Below the pieces are notes generated by a model. It saw only the letters and a program-made list of their open reading frames with translations. It did not search any database and was not told the DNA's origin. The translations under genes and the position numbers were made by a program. Positions 36,842 through 49,079 of a DNA stretch of 64,000 bases are shown here, piece after piece. The stretch lies in assembly GCA_945643635.1 (NCBI GenBank), contig CALZFC010000147.1, positions 112,501 through 176,500 on the forward strand, in the 5' to 3' direction. The DNA is from Allodiplogaster sudhausi (lineage: Eukaryota > Nematoda > Chromadorea > Rhabditida > Diplogasteridae). Within the stretch, counting starts at the first letter, position 1; each line of letters opens with the position of its first letter.

Positions 36842-37602
36842 ATTTGAAGTCACAACACGAAAGAAAAGGGCTTATCCTGAGCACTGCTGGGTAAACCTAA
36901 AGTATTGGTATTACACATTTCATTACTCGACAATTATAAATCGATACAAGGCATACAACTTGGCAAAACAATGAAAAACAGGAAAATTTGTTAAAGAACC
37001 AAACTGCCCCCGGCACAAGGATATGAGAAATGTAACTGCAGCTCCACTAACCAGAGGAAAACTCTTGGACCGAAAGCTTGCGAACCCGCCAATTCAAGTT
37101 TTCATTCGAACAAGCGTGAAAGAGGCACAAATAGGTACATAACCCGTTTGCAGTAGTTCTAGTTTAAATAGTAGTTAGCAAATGTTCGGGATTTCCTGCG
37201 AAATTGCGAATTTCCACTAAAGGGACTCAGGTTATTTCGATTCATTTGATTGACCAGAAGGAATGATTTCTCTGCATATTTCTCTTCTTGAGTTTCTTTT
37301 CAATCTGCTTTGCCATACTTCAGCCGTCCCATCTTCGCGAAAATTTTCGTTGGTCAGCGGATATAGTAATTACATAGATTTGTGGATATAGTAATTACAT
37401 ACATTTGTGGTAGTTGATTTATCAAAATGAGAGAAATAGTACAGGAACTCTCTCTCTCTTTTATAATGAGATAGCGAAAGTATTCTTTACCCGTACGATA
37501 AGCATGATGCATAGCACCATCATTAAAATGTCATTTAGAACGCGAATGAATTCTGGCTTAGGAGGATGTATTTTAACAGGAGACGTCGATGGTTCTGCTA
37601 TC
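36842..37602. other. Spacer upstream of eIF3b
   Basis: No exon seen. A 25-bp unit (GGATATAGTAATTACATAGA plus TTTGT) is repeated in tandem at about 37,358-37,410. The eIF3b promoter should lie here. Confidence 0.4.
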
Positions 37603-38457
37603 CTACGAACGGATATTTATTAGTAAGACTAATAGCACGATGTTGAATAAAGGGTTCAGAGAAAGATGCAAGGCCGAGCTTTGATGGCGGTACTGCAGAG
37701 AAAACCCACCGATCACCTCCGCATACCTGTGCAAAAGAGAAAGTTGATTTATTAGATGATAGTGATGTGTATATTTGTTAGAATACCTTGGATCGATTTG
37801 GCTGATAATGTTGTCAAAGTTAACGATGCCCGTGAAGAGACCCTCGGCATAGACCGAATACGGAAGATGAGAGTGGATGGTGTTGCACTTGTCGCGACTA
37901 CAAGCAGTTATTTCGATAAAAATCAGATGTGCTGTCAAATATCATTTCATTGTCTAGCAAGCTTCAAATACTTTCCGCATCTTGTCTGAACATCTTAAGA
38001 AGAAAAATACCCTGTGCGGTTCCCTGACCAACCGATTACAAATGCATGTAGTTTGGTTGAATGAGTCCTCGCAGAGAAGAGAAGCTCCCACACGGCGGAC
38101 TCGCAAGTCACTTCCACGACGGGCGAATTCCAGGTCACTACAGCAAGGGGTTACGGTAGAGAAAACGATGTAGGGAGAAAGAGGGGAGAGAGCAAGAGAG
38201 ACAGAGAGAGAGACAGAGAGATAGAGAGAGAGCAAAAGAGAGAAAGAGAGAGAGAGAGGGAAAAAGAAAGAGAGAGAGAGAGAAAGGGATAGAGAGGAGA
38301 AAAAGAGAGGAGAGAGAAAACAGGCCTTATCTGCCAACGAGTGAGGGAGACGCAGCCGGACATGTACTGGTAGATCGGACAGTGTTTGCATTGACCTCAA
38401 CGTCATTTATGGTAATAAAAGGAGAGAGCTAGAGCGGGAGGAGGGAGAACGAGAGAG

Positions 38458-38501
<44 letters not shown>

Positions 38502-38760
38502 GTTCGTACGCATGAAGCATGCATTGCCGGTGCAGATGCGTGGGGAGGTGGTGCATTTGGGAGCAGGGGAGAAACCCGAGGCAGCCGGCCACAGCTGCAC
38601 GCACTCCACGCACTCAACCTCAAATGTTCTGTCACTCTCTTTCTCACTTTCTCTCATTTTTCCTATCTTTCTCCTCTCTTCCTATTATTATCAATAGTTT
38701 TAACCTCCGAAATAGTGTCGTCGAGCTCGAACGATGCCTCTACAACTTGAAATACTGAGA
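37603..38760 (-). CDS. Cys-rich Ly6/three-finger-like GPI-anchored protein (5' end missing)
   Basis: Minus-strand exons read in order: VVEASFELDDTISE (near 38,720-38,760); VECVECVQLWPAASGFSPAP then KCTTSPRICTGNACFMR (near 38,510-38,620); QCKHCPIYQYMSGCVSLTR (near 38,340-38,400); GASLLCEDSFNQTTCICNR (ending near 38,030); RDKCNTIHSHLPYSVYAEG; and a last exon ending LNPLFNIVLLVLLINIRS with TAG at 37,603. The terminal CxCN-x-x-(D/K)CN pattern is typical of Ly6/uPAR and nematode ET-module domains. The hydrophobic end after small residues fits a GPI signal. The join before CDLEFARRG would use a GC donor. No start codon or signal peptide was found; a hydrophobic stretch near 38,780-38,850 might be part of it. 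Function unknown. Confidence 0.6.
38160..38330. repeat. GA microsatellite in the Ly6-like gene
   Basis: Interrupted (GA)n with GAAA and GACA variants fills one intron. A purer (GA)n run is at about 38,455-38,502 in the next intron. Confidence 0.9.
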
Positions 38761-38780
38761 GAATTAGGAGAGCGGAGAGA

Positions 38781-40122
38781 GGTCGAGTGAAACAACGAAA
38801 GAGCGTGGTAAGAGGGAGAGCGGAGAGAAAAAGACACTCGCCGCTCTCCCCACTTCCCCTGCTCCTATCCTTGCCTTCTATTGTATCGGATCCTTCAAAT
38901 AACAAACAGTTAATATGACGGTTGCCTTTACAAGCTGGTTAAGAAAATCATCGTAGAATCGATAAAGGCATTTCATCTCCAAATGTAAAGTTCCATTAAA
39001 AAAATTATTTGTCATCAACAATTTCGGTTCGCTATTTATGCAGGTTAGTTCAAAATAGAATTCCCTCTGTTTCTTCACCCCTTGAGCACGTCTTCATTTC
39101 CATTTCGTTTCTCTTCTTCTCCGTCATATCATCAATCAGGAAATTTTGCCTTCCGCTTAAAAAAAACTTTAAAATTAGTGACGTCCGATTTGCCGAGCTA
39201 ACTTACTCATTCCCAATCAATGAAAACCTCTGCATAGCTCGGCGTTGCACCTTTAATCAATTTTTAAACCTATTTTTAATAGCCAAACACTTTTGAGCGA
39301 AGATGAAATAATAGGCAGAACGAGAGAATTGTGAAATATGTCAAAGAGAGGAGGGAAATGGTTAAAAGAGAAGGAAATGTGGTTGGAAGGGTAAAGTTGC
39401 CCCAGGGGGAAAGGGAGACCCAGGCGGAGCTTCGTTATCTGGACGGATTCCTAGATGAAATGGGCCGAGATTCGATGGGTGGGGAGGGGAGATTTATCAG
39501 CTGCGCCAGCCAATGCATTGTAGTGAAGATGAGAAAGAATGGGAGGGCGAGACGAGGATGTCATCTGGATCAACAAGGGACATGGGAAGAGAAGGAAATC
39601 ATCATTTCCAAGTCACGGAGGAATCCCCGACTAAAAAGACTCACGAGCCTAACGGTTTTGCGATTTTGAAGGTGAAAAAATTCAGAGTAAAAAAAAGTAG
39701 TATACGAGAGGGATAGAGGAGAATGAGAGAGCGGGAAGCGTGTTGCCTGCAGGCGTTCTTCGCGCATTCCGGAATATGCAGCCGTAAATAATAGCCTCCC
39801 GAAGACAATACAGCGAGAATAATACGTGTAGAGAGGCAGAGAGAAACTTAGAGAGAGAGGAAAAGAGGGAGAGTGGACGAGAGTGAGAGAGGGATAGAGA
39901 GGCCGAGAGTATGCAAATGTGAGCAAGATTGTGAGTGAGAGGGTGAGTCAGTGCAAGCAAGGAAAGGAGAAGTGATGAAAACAGAATCAGGGCTGGAAGT
40001 GAATTTTCAAAATGCATTGATACTTCCAGGACAAAGCATGCAAATGAAGGGAAGTAGGTGACATTACTTGGGCAGAGAAGAAGAGAGAGCGAGGGAGAGA
40101 GAGAGCGAATGAGAGAGAGAGC

Positions 40123-40172
<50 letters not shown>

Positions 40173-41580
40173 GAAGCAGCAGAGATGAGTGAGAAAGAGA
40201 TGACAGGACGGAAAGATAGAATGAAAGAGAAAAAGGGAGGAGAGAGTCGACTCATTGGAAGCAGAAGTTATCTACTATCCCAGCCTTCCTCAAGTCACTC
40301 CAAAATCCGACTGACAAAATGTCGAGAAGATGATTGACTGGCAACGGGGTTGCTTGGAAGGCAAAAGTGGATGGCGTGAGATAGGAAGAGACATGCAAAA
40401 AGGAAGAGGAGTGAGAGAAAGAGAGAGACAGACAGAGAGAGAGAGATAGAACAGGGGAAGGATAGAAAAGAATGAGAGAAAAGAAGAGTTACTAGAAGTC
40501 GAAAAGGTGCCACTCGTTCACTGCCTTTTTAAGTTGGCTCTCAGCACCCATCAGAAGCCGAATACATTAGAAATGAGAAGAAAGTAGAGAAGAGAACTTT
40601 AGAAGGAGGGAAGAATGTTTTAATTATGTACATAGAGACAAAAGTGAGAGAATGAGAGAGAAAAATGATGACTACGAAAACAATCGTGAAAGAGTTATTA
40701 TCAGAAAGAAAAGAGATTGTATTTCATAGCATAATCCTTTCAAACTTGCAAGTGATCGGGGTGGGAGATATTTGAGGAAAAAAAAAGATGTAAACGGAGA
40801 TGATAGATGCATTTCAGCATGCAGAGTGTAGGGAAAGTTAGAACGATAAGGATAGAGAGAGAGACAGAGTTACATAGGAAGAGATACATAGAGGGAGATC
40901 GAAATGAGAGATTCCAAGGAAAGTGATAGAGAAAGCAGTTATTAGAGAGAAGGAAAGGCAGATTCTTCAGAGGCGGACACGTTCAAATTGGTTTCAGCGA
41001 GCCGTGAAGAAGACTATGAAAGGGCCTTCTGTGCTGTGCAAGGAAGAAAGGAATCGCCGTTAGCCTCAATGCCCCCCCAAACTGCTCCAACTCCTTCCTC
41101 TCTTCCCTCTCTTTCTCTCTTCCACTCTTTCCCTTTCTCCCTCTCTCTCTCTCCATCTCACTTTCTCTCCTCTTTCTTTTTCTCTCCTTCTCTCGTTTCT
41201 TTCCATCTCTAATTCCATCACCTTCTCTCTCTCTCTCGCACTTTCTCTCACGCTCTCTTTCTCTCTATCTGTTTGTCTCGCTTCCTCCTTCCGTTACTTA
41301 TGTACCAGAACAGTAGAGATCTCTTCTTCATATTCAACATAAAATTCATTTTAATGATTGAGCAGTAATTGTACCCTAAAAGTGTAGCGCCGCAGATTGA
41401 GTCTGCAACTGGAAAAGCAGAAGTGGGAAAGTGAGGAGTTGGAAGGGCTGCCCGAGTCATTTCTCATGCTCTCAGACTAACTGAGGAAATTGGAGCTGGC
41501 CATGATAGGAATCGTGGAAAAGAGAGGGTTGAAGAGAGAGGAAGCGAGAGAGAGAGAGATATATATATATAGAGAGAGTT

Positions 41581-41619
<39 letters not shown>

Positions 41620-41721
41620 GTAGAGAGAGAGGATGTAGAGAGAGAGTGGAGAGAGAGAGAGACAAAGAGGGAGAGTTGGTGAGAGATTGGGAGAGGGAAA
41701 GAGAGTTGAAGTGAGAGAGAG

Positions 41722-41766
<45 letters not shown>

Positions 41767-43203
41767 AAGAGCGAGAAGGAGAAAGACGACAGAGTAGAAA
41801 AATATTGTCAGTGACATCGAGCTCACAACATTCACTTCTAATGTCTTCAGCATCTTCCGTCTTCCTTTCATTTCATTTAGGAGAGAATGCACTTCTCGAT
41901 CTTTCACAGTTTCGAAAAGACATGGAAAGGAGAAGGCACGAGATGAGAGAGATGATGGATACTTAGTGGAAGCTGGAAGGGGTTGAGGATGGAGATGCAT
42001 TTGTATATGAGAAGGAAACTGCTCATTTTGGGGAGCAGACAAGAAGGAATCTCACGAAATTGCCAGAAGAGGAAAGAATAAGAAGAGATCGTCTTTCTTT
42101 CTTCTCCAGAGATTTTAGGACCGGGTTCTAATTGTAAGTGCGAAAAAGAAGGATGAGCAGCACAATTTCTGCTCATATGTACATGCTAGTAGGAAGCTAA
42201 ACAGCTGGGGGGAAAGGTATGAGAAATGGAAGCGTAGATTAAAGACATGAAAATGGTTAGGGAAATGTATCAATCATAAGGATAACAAACGATGTTCAGT
42301 TAAATAAATATGCGAGAGAAAGTAAAAAGCAACAGAATCAGGGAGCAAGAGAGAGAAGGTGAGAGATAAGAGGGAGTGAGAAGGATAGAGGGAGAAAGAG
42401 AGAAGGGAAGAGAAGGAAGAAGTGACGGGGTTGCCAGAGGGCCTCCTTGCTGCCCACTCATACCTAATCAGCTACGCTTCTTCTATATCGCCGTGGCCCT
42501 GACAATGCCGCCATCAGCAGGCGAACCCGGTCTTGTCGCATACTCTCTTTCCCTCTTTCTCTCTCTCTTTCTCTCTCTTCATCGCTCTTGATCTCTCTCT
42601 CTCTCTCTCTTCTTCCTCTCTTTATCTCTCTTTCTCTCTCTTTCTCCATCTCTTCTCTCTCTTTCTCCCTCTCTTCTTTTTCTATCTTCCTCTTTCACTC
42701 CCTTCCGCTCTTTCTCTATCCATCTCTCTACTTCTCTGCACCCCCAAACACAGACTGTTCATGAACTCTCTGTCTGCACTTCTTCAGAATGCGTCTAAAT
42801 CTAACAGTAAACAGGAAAACATGCATATCTCTATTTACCTAGTCAATCTACTGGTAAATCCTTCGCGGGCATTGAAACCAAGCTGATATTGTTATATTCT
42901 TAAACATATGATTTCACTGCATTTAAAGAGACAAACTTTGGCCTTTGAGTTTCTTCGAGTTTATCATATTTCGAAATTATGTCATCTTCATTGATGTTCT
43001 TTAAGCATGCGATCTTTTTGACAGAGTGGTACTAAAACCGTTACATTTCTGTTTCCTTCACTATCCGGCCTGGTCATTTTAAACGGCAAATTTGGCCATT
43101 TAACGCTGGGGAAAGAAAGAAATCTGCAAGAAAAGAGACAGAGATAAAGAGAGAGATATAGCGATAGAGAGAGCGAGAATGAGAAACCAAGCGGAGAGAG
43201 AAG

Positions 43204-43246
<43 letters not shown>

Positions 43247-43570
43247 CAAAGCACCTGAATTGCCCAGTACTCGGCAAGGATGAGCCACGCTGAAAAAGAG
43301 ATCTATAAAAAAGCGGAGTGTCTGAAGAAGGAATGAAGAAAAGAAAGGGATTGAAGAGTATTATTGTAGTATACTTTTCACTCAGTAGTTCCCCTCCTTT
43401 CTGAAATGTACTATAAGCGAACTGATAGTTTTCACTTTCATCGTCATTGTCACTTTTTTATGATCGTTTCCCAACAAGGCTGCCTAAAATAGATTGCAGA
43501 CACAGTTAATACTCTCACGCCATCGCTATATATAGCCATTGCTATCGATAATCAGTTTAGCCGAGCAAAC

Positions 43571-43606
<36 letters not shown>

Positions 43607-43669
43607 GAAAGAAAAAGAGGAGAGAGAGGAGAGAGAAAGGAGAGAAAGGAAAGAGACAGAGAGGAGAGC

Positions 43670-43713
<44 letters not shown>

Positions 43714-44758
43714 CACTTTCCTTCCTCCAATTCATGGCTAGCTCAACCTAAACGTGAATGCGGTTGCCTTTCTTTCAATCCATGAGTACGGCTTAATTTG
43801 AACAGTCTTAAGCGGAAAGTGTGGTTGATGTGTGTTGAATGGGCGACAACTTTCTCAAGTGCATGGCCTGATGAAAGAGAGCGAATGAAGTGAAGAATGA
43901 AATGCCTTGTCGTTTCCATTTCTCTTCCACTTTGTCGTCCGTTCTTTGCTCCCTTTTTCTATGAGAATAACGAAACGAAAAAATTTGATCATTTTATAAT
44001 CAGCTATTCGGAGAAAGAAATGCAAGAATATGACCGAAACACGCAAAGAGAGCAGTCGAGATCAGTGACTATTGCCAATAGAAGAGACTTCGAGAGTACA
44101 TGAGCAACAAAAAAAACATTTATATACAGAGAAGCGAATGGGAATATCGATGACATAGAAAACCACAGAAGAAAAAAAACATACATTCACTTAGACAAAT
44201 ACAACTTCTGCGCAGAAGACCCGCGGCGTGAAAGGCAATGAGAGACTGCCCGTAAGCATGAGAGAGATGGAGAACGAGGGAGAATGAGAGAGAATGAAAG
44301 AGATGGTGGAGAAGAGAGAGAGAGAGAAGGTGGAGGAGAGAGGGAGGCGGAGAGAATGGGTCAGGATGTGGGTAAGAGATCAGCAGAGGAGAGTGAACAT
44401 CTCCTTACTTCTTCGGCGACGGGATATTAAGAATGGTGAATGGCCTGAAAATACTGAACTACGTTATATAATTCTTTTTAGATTCTTTTGTTTAATTGTA
44501 TTTGAAGAAAATAATTGAAAATAAAAAAGATAATAGTTGAATTTAGAAGAAGGGATGTTAAAGAGGTTAATTGAGAAGACAAAGATAAACAGCAAGAGAG
44601 AGAAATAGAGAGAGAGAGGGAGAGAGGGAGAGAGCGAGTAAGAGAGAGAAAAAAGAGCAAGAGAGAGCGAGAGCAAGAGAGCGAGAGAGAGACCGAGATT
44701 GATAGAGAGAGAGAGAGAAAGAGAGCCAGTAAGAAAGAAAGAAAGAGCGACCGAGCGA

Positions 44759-44799
<41 letters not shown>

Positions 44800-44815
44800 G
44801 GATGAAAAGGCGTAC
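38781..44815. other. Gene-poor, microsatellite-rich stretch
   Basis: GA runs lie at about 40,080-40,165, 41,550-41,765, 43,205-43,245, 43,570-43,708 and 44,590-44,800, and CT runs at about 41,100-41,280 and 42,540-42,720. I see no gene model I can defend. A minus-strand island near 41,810-41,930 (ETVKDREVHSLLNEMKGRRK) is protein-like but isolated. Some of this may be long introns of a gene ending at 37.6 kb. Confidence 0.4.
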
Positions 44816-44944
44816 ATCGTTGAGGTTGATCCGTCGGAACTGTCGGAAGTGAAGATGGCCGAGTCCGTCGTGGATGAAGTTGGCACTGGCACTCTGCTTG
44901 AATGTCTCGTACTCCGCGATCTTGGGATTCGATTTCTCGATTCC
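44816..44944 (-). CDS. Candidate isolated internal exon
   Basis: A 129-nt phase-0 exon is bounded by TTTTCAG and a GTACGC donor. It encodes 43 residues including NPKIAEYETFKQSASANFIH and HFRQFRRINLND. The other strand is also open here, so strand is not certain. No family recognised and no partner exons placed. Confidence 0.3.
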
Positions 44945-45053
44945 CTGAAAATTTGTTCTATTCAATGATTGCTCAAAAAGTAAAGCTATAGATATACAGC
45001 ATAACTGAGACTTTTTTTTCCGATTTTGGCTACGGAAATCACAAATTTAATAC

Positions 45054-45169
45054 AACTCGATCAGCGCTACAAAATAGGCCGTATTACCATAATTTTGAAA
45101 ATTCTTAGCGTATTACAAACTAATTTTTTTTTTTAAATATACGGCTTATTTTATAGAGCTCGTAGAGTT
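45054..45169. repeat. Short imperfect inverted repeat, possible mini-MITE
   Basis: Arms of 31 bp (45054-45084 and 45139-45169) are inverted copies of about 80% identity, sharing AACTC, AAAATA and GCCGTAT. ATAC occurs directly outside both arms. The loop is AT-rich with a T run. It lies just downstream of the secreted-peptide gene. Confidence 0.55.
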
Positions 45170-45230
45170 ATACAAGGGGAGTGATTCCGTGATCCAAACA
45201 GAAGAATCCAGAGCAGATCTCGCGCCCTTC

Positions 45231-45539
45231 TTAAATAAGAGCTGAGACAGCTTCACGTACATAGGGAACGCTGCTCTTGATCAGTTCCCTTAGCAGATTC
45301 GCTGCCACGTCCTCGTTCTTCTTCACGACTTTTGTGTAGAGATCGCGCAGGGGAGAGGCGAAAGCAACTGAAGAATACGCGGCTTTTTCATTAATGAGAC
45401 AATAGATCTGATACAACGTATAAGTAGTAGGATTCAGGATTAACTTCCATTGTTATACAGTACCCTAATCTAAATGGCCATCCTCCTTACCTGAGAAAAG
45501 GGAGATAAGGACAGCGAAGAAGATAAAGATCTTAGACAT
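45231..45539 (-). CDS. Small secreted peptide of unknown function (61 aa)
   Basis: Two exons (45491-45539 and 45231-45367) join in phase 1 through a GTAAGG...TTCAG intron. The protein starts MSKIFIFFAVLISLFSVAFA, a clear signal peptide with a likely cut after VAFA. The mature part is about 41 residues beginning SPLRDLYTKVVKKNEDVAAN and ending YVREAVSALI, with no Cys. It is mixed-charge and predicted helical and amphipathic. The exon 1/2 junction falls inside the signal peptide. I do not recognise a family; a secreted effector, antimicrobial-like or neuropeptide-like role are all guesses. Confidence 0.7.
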
Positions 45540-45696
45540 CTTGGAGTTTCAGCGAATCGGTAGAAGATTCTTCTCGGCCTTCTCCACCTCCTTTTCTATG
45601 GTTGTCGCAGCACAGTTCACCATATGAACACAAAGGCGGAGCTCAGCTCTATTGTCGAGCACTCTCCAATTAATGCGCGCTCTGTCCACACCGTTT

Positions 45697-45742
<46 letters not shown>

Positions 45743-46570
45743 CTCGCTTTCAATCTCGTCGGTTCATAAATGAGGCGGTCACGTGAAGTGAAACCGGCCA
45801 ATAATCTCACGATAAGGATAGTAAATCACAATGATTATTATTCAGTAGTGAGACCAGGGAATCTCCGAGACTTCTATTTTTAAAGATACTCGATAAGCAG
45901 ACGGGGTGAATAAAGAGAAGGGTATGTAATATCTTTTTAGGGGATACTGGTGAAACGGTAAGGAAGGAACACAAAGCATCGCAACTATCGAGATTCAGGC
46001 ACAGTTCCTCATTCTTAGAAGATATAGAAAACACTGGAAAGATAGCTGTTATCAGCAGTGATTAGCATTTGCTCAGAATTCATCATTCGACCGATGAATT
46101 TACCAACGCTCTGAATGGTTCCAGAGTTTTCCTCCTTTATGTCTTCACGTGTTGCAGTTGATCGGGCCGGACAAGTACCGGAAACGATGACGGTAAAAGA
46201 TGAATGACCATAGAGGGCCGTGCTCTTCCATCGATTAACATTCAGCAACTGCAACTCTTCGACCACAGTGAAATGATGCAAAACAAGTTAACCCTTCCAC
46301 TCCACCACCATAATCTTAGTTCAAATTGTTCCCCATCACTGATCTTTATTTAGTACGCCAACACCCGAATAAACGTTCACAAAGTAAGAACACTTGCTCA
46401 TAATCATTTGCCAGATGAGAGTAAAACAGGTGCAGTGGACTTAAAAATCATAGCTTAGGCATATGGAACGGGTGAAATTGAAGGGAGAGACAGTGCGGGA
46501 CAGAGACACGAGAGAGAGAGAGAGAGAGACGAGACGAGAAAAAGAGAGAGAGCGAGAGAGAGAGAGAGAA

Positions 46571-46601
<31 letters not shown>

Positions 46602-46992
46602 AAGAGAGAGAGAGTGGCGAGACGAGAAAGAGATAGATAGAGAGAGAGATGAGAGATGAGAGATGAGAGAGAGAGAGAGAGAGAGAGAGATGCTTTGGGG
46701 AGGAAAACTCTTAGAATGTACATATGAGATGCTGACGATTGGTACATCACCACTGGAGAAATGAAATAGAGCACTACCCAACTCGCCCCATCGGAATCTT
46801 ATGAACGGTGGTCAACTTAAGAAATCACATGTGGAAAACAAGGAAGTTTAATCATGAAAAAGTGGATGGGCAATATAATACACTGATAGCCTGAATTAAC
46901 TCGATGTTATAGAACAGAAACTCAATAAATAATAAAAGCCGGAGAATACAGTGAAACGGGATCGTGGAAAATAGCCTGTATCAGAAGAATAA
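45540..46992. other. Spacer between APN-1 and the secreted-peptide gene
   Basis: It contains a CT run at 45,701-45,736 and interrupted GA at 46,510-46,690. A minus-strand open stretch near 46,020-46,280 (for example SALFHF-free segment VEELQLLNVNRWKSTALYGH) is protein-like but has no clear splice sites or start. The promoter of the peptide gene should lie just above 45,539. Confidence 0.35.
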
Positions 46993-47589
46993 TTACTTCT
47001 TCTGTTCGAGCCCGTAAAGAGTGAGCATCTCATTTGCGTAGTCTCCCTCAGGCGTCTCCAGCACCATTGGAATCCCATCGAATCTACGATGAACGCTTTG
47101 AAGAATTCTCACCACAAGAGCCAAAAAAGTAAGTGGAAATGCCTGTGGTCGTTCATGATGAAACGGAAGGCATCGATGCCTATCTTCCCCCTTCCGATGT
47201 GCTCGTGACGGTCCACGCGACTGCCGAGGTCTCCTCAATCCAACTCATTTCACACTCAGCAGCAAGATAAAGAATATCCTGATTAATGCAAACCCCCTTC
47301 CGAAAAGACTTGTAGCTATGATTTAGACGAATAGACATAGACTACGATAAAATGAAGTGATTAAAAACGATTGCCAAAATTGATATAATTAAAAACGAAG
47401 TTCGTACCTTTGGAATCATTGAGATGAAGAGCCTTGAGCCGATCAAAGCCTACGACCTCACCGAATACAGCCATTGTCTTCTCATAAGCAGAACGAGTGC
47501 GGATGTCGTAGCATGAAGAAAAAGAGACATATATATAAGGGAAAAATAAGACAGAACAGAAATGACAAAGAAAAGGGAGAGAAAGAGGA

Positions 47590-47633
<44 letters not shown>

Positions 47634-48986
47634 AGACGTGTCTCCCACTTAGCTCTAAGAAGCATCACTGAAGCATGCTTATCATGCAACGTCTATGTAA
47701 TCTGGATAAGAGAAGAGACCGGCAGCAAAGATGTGGCAAGTGTCGATGCAGACGCCCACCCGTTCAGAGGGGAGGAGGGCGAGAAGGTGCTTCAGTTCCT
47801 CGAAGGTGCCCCCCACCGTATTGCCTTGGCCAGCCATTGTCTCCACCACCAGGCAGATCTGATCAGTTCTCTCCAACACGAACTTCATCGAGTCCGCAAT
47901 GTTCCTGCAATCTCAACCATTTTTTCGATCCCTCTCTCTCTCCCTCTCTCTCTTTTTCTGGTCTCGATCCCTACGAACTGAATGCACTGCTCTGCGGAAC
48001 AGTCTCCAGTGGTGCTACCAGGATGGAAGTTGTAGAGAGTGATCCCGAGTTCTTCTGCCCTAAGACATTCATCGAGCATGGTATCTCTGCTCTTCTTTCT
48101 CTTCTCTTCGTCAGCGGAGCCAGGATTAAGAAGATACGAGCCGTGAGGAAGAATCTGCTCGACTGGATAACTCGTTTCCTGAATGGAAACTCTCCTGTTT
48201 CTTTCTCTCTCTCTCCACCTCTTCTCCCTCTCTCCTGTTCCCTGTTCGTTCTCTCATACCCCTTCAACCACTCTCCCTTTTCACTCCACCTTCATTGCCT
48301 TCTTCCACTCCTCGGCAGTCTCTGCCGTCATTGGCGGACTCTCCCACCGCCGTCCATTCCGAACGAACAAGGCAAAAGAACGGCAGCCAATTGACATCGC
48401 GTCGTAGATTGCCCGCGAGAGAGTCCCTGTCACAAGAGAGAGGAGAGAGAGAGTGTGTGTGAGAGGAGAGAGAGAGAGACAGGAGAGAGAGAGTGAGAGT
48501 GTAGAGAGAGAGATTGAGCACAGTAAAACTGACCAGCAGCACTGGCATGCATGCCCAGCATCTTCTTGCTGCCAGAAGCAGCTTCCAATACCTGCGAGCA
48601 AGGAAGACCGGAGCTGTAGCCAGGTTGGTTATAAATTCGATAAAGAACCTGTGCTCCGATGGTCTCTCGCAACTTCTTCTCTTCTTCCGTCTCTCCAGTC
48701 ACAACTTTTCCCGAGCGCTTGGCTGCCGGCGGTTTATCTTTAAACAAAGAAGCACCTACCTAAAGCAGAGAAATGTTTATCAATATATTTGCAAATCGCA
48801 TACAGCATTGTTTTTCTAGCATTAAATTAGCTGTTGAATACCCTTTATAGAATCCGTTTGCTTGTCCAGAGTGTTTTCCTTCTCCACCACTCTCCGTGGC
48901 TTCTTCTTCGTTGCCACAACCTCGCCCGCATTGGCTGCTCCATCCAAGGCTCTCTTCGCCGCTCGAATTGTTCGCGATGCCATCAT
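46993..48986 (-). CDS. apn-1: APN-1, endonuclease IV-type AP endonuclease (Nfo family)
   Basis: Endonuclease IV cuts DNA 5' of abasic sites in base excision repair, using three Zn ions in a TIM barrel. The start at 48,986 gives [18 protein letters not shown], and KKKPRR nearby is a likely nuclear signal. Family motifs follow in order: [74 protein letters not shown] (metal Glu); [14 protein letters not shown] (Asp and His); [11 protein letters not shown] (His); [15 protein letters not shown] (Asp, His); and MVLETPEGD (Glu). All metal ligands expected from E. coli Nfo appear present. It ends YGLEQKK with TAA at 46,993. Introns carry GA/GAGT repeats. The basic N-terminal extension is not found in bacterial Nfo. 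Confidence 0.88.
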
Positions 48987-49079
48987 AGAACCAGTCTACG
49001 GGCTCCTTTTCATACCACTTCAACTTTCCATACACAAATATTTCGTGAGTAGCATAACTGGCGACATCTGGTTTTGAAC

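Noticed and set aside
44699..44968. Plus-strand frame with AYIVEVDPSELSEVKMAESV
   Set aside because: Overlaps a minus-strand candidate exon that has clean splice sites on both sides; plus has no donor. Not settled, so not called as a gene.
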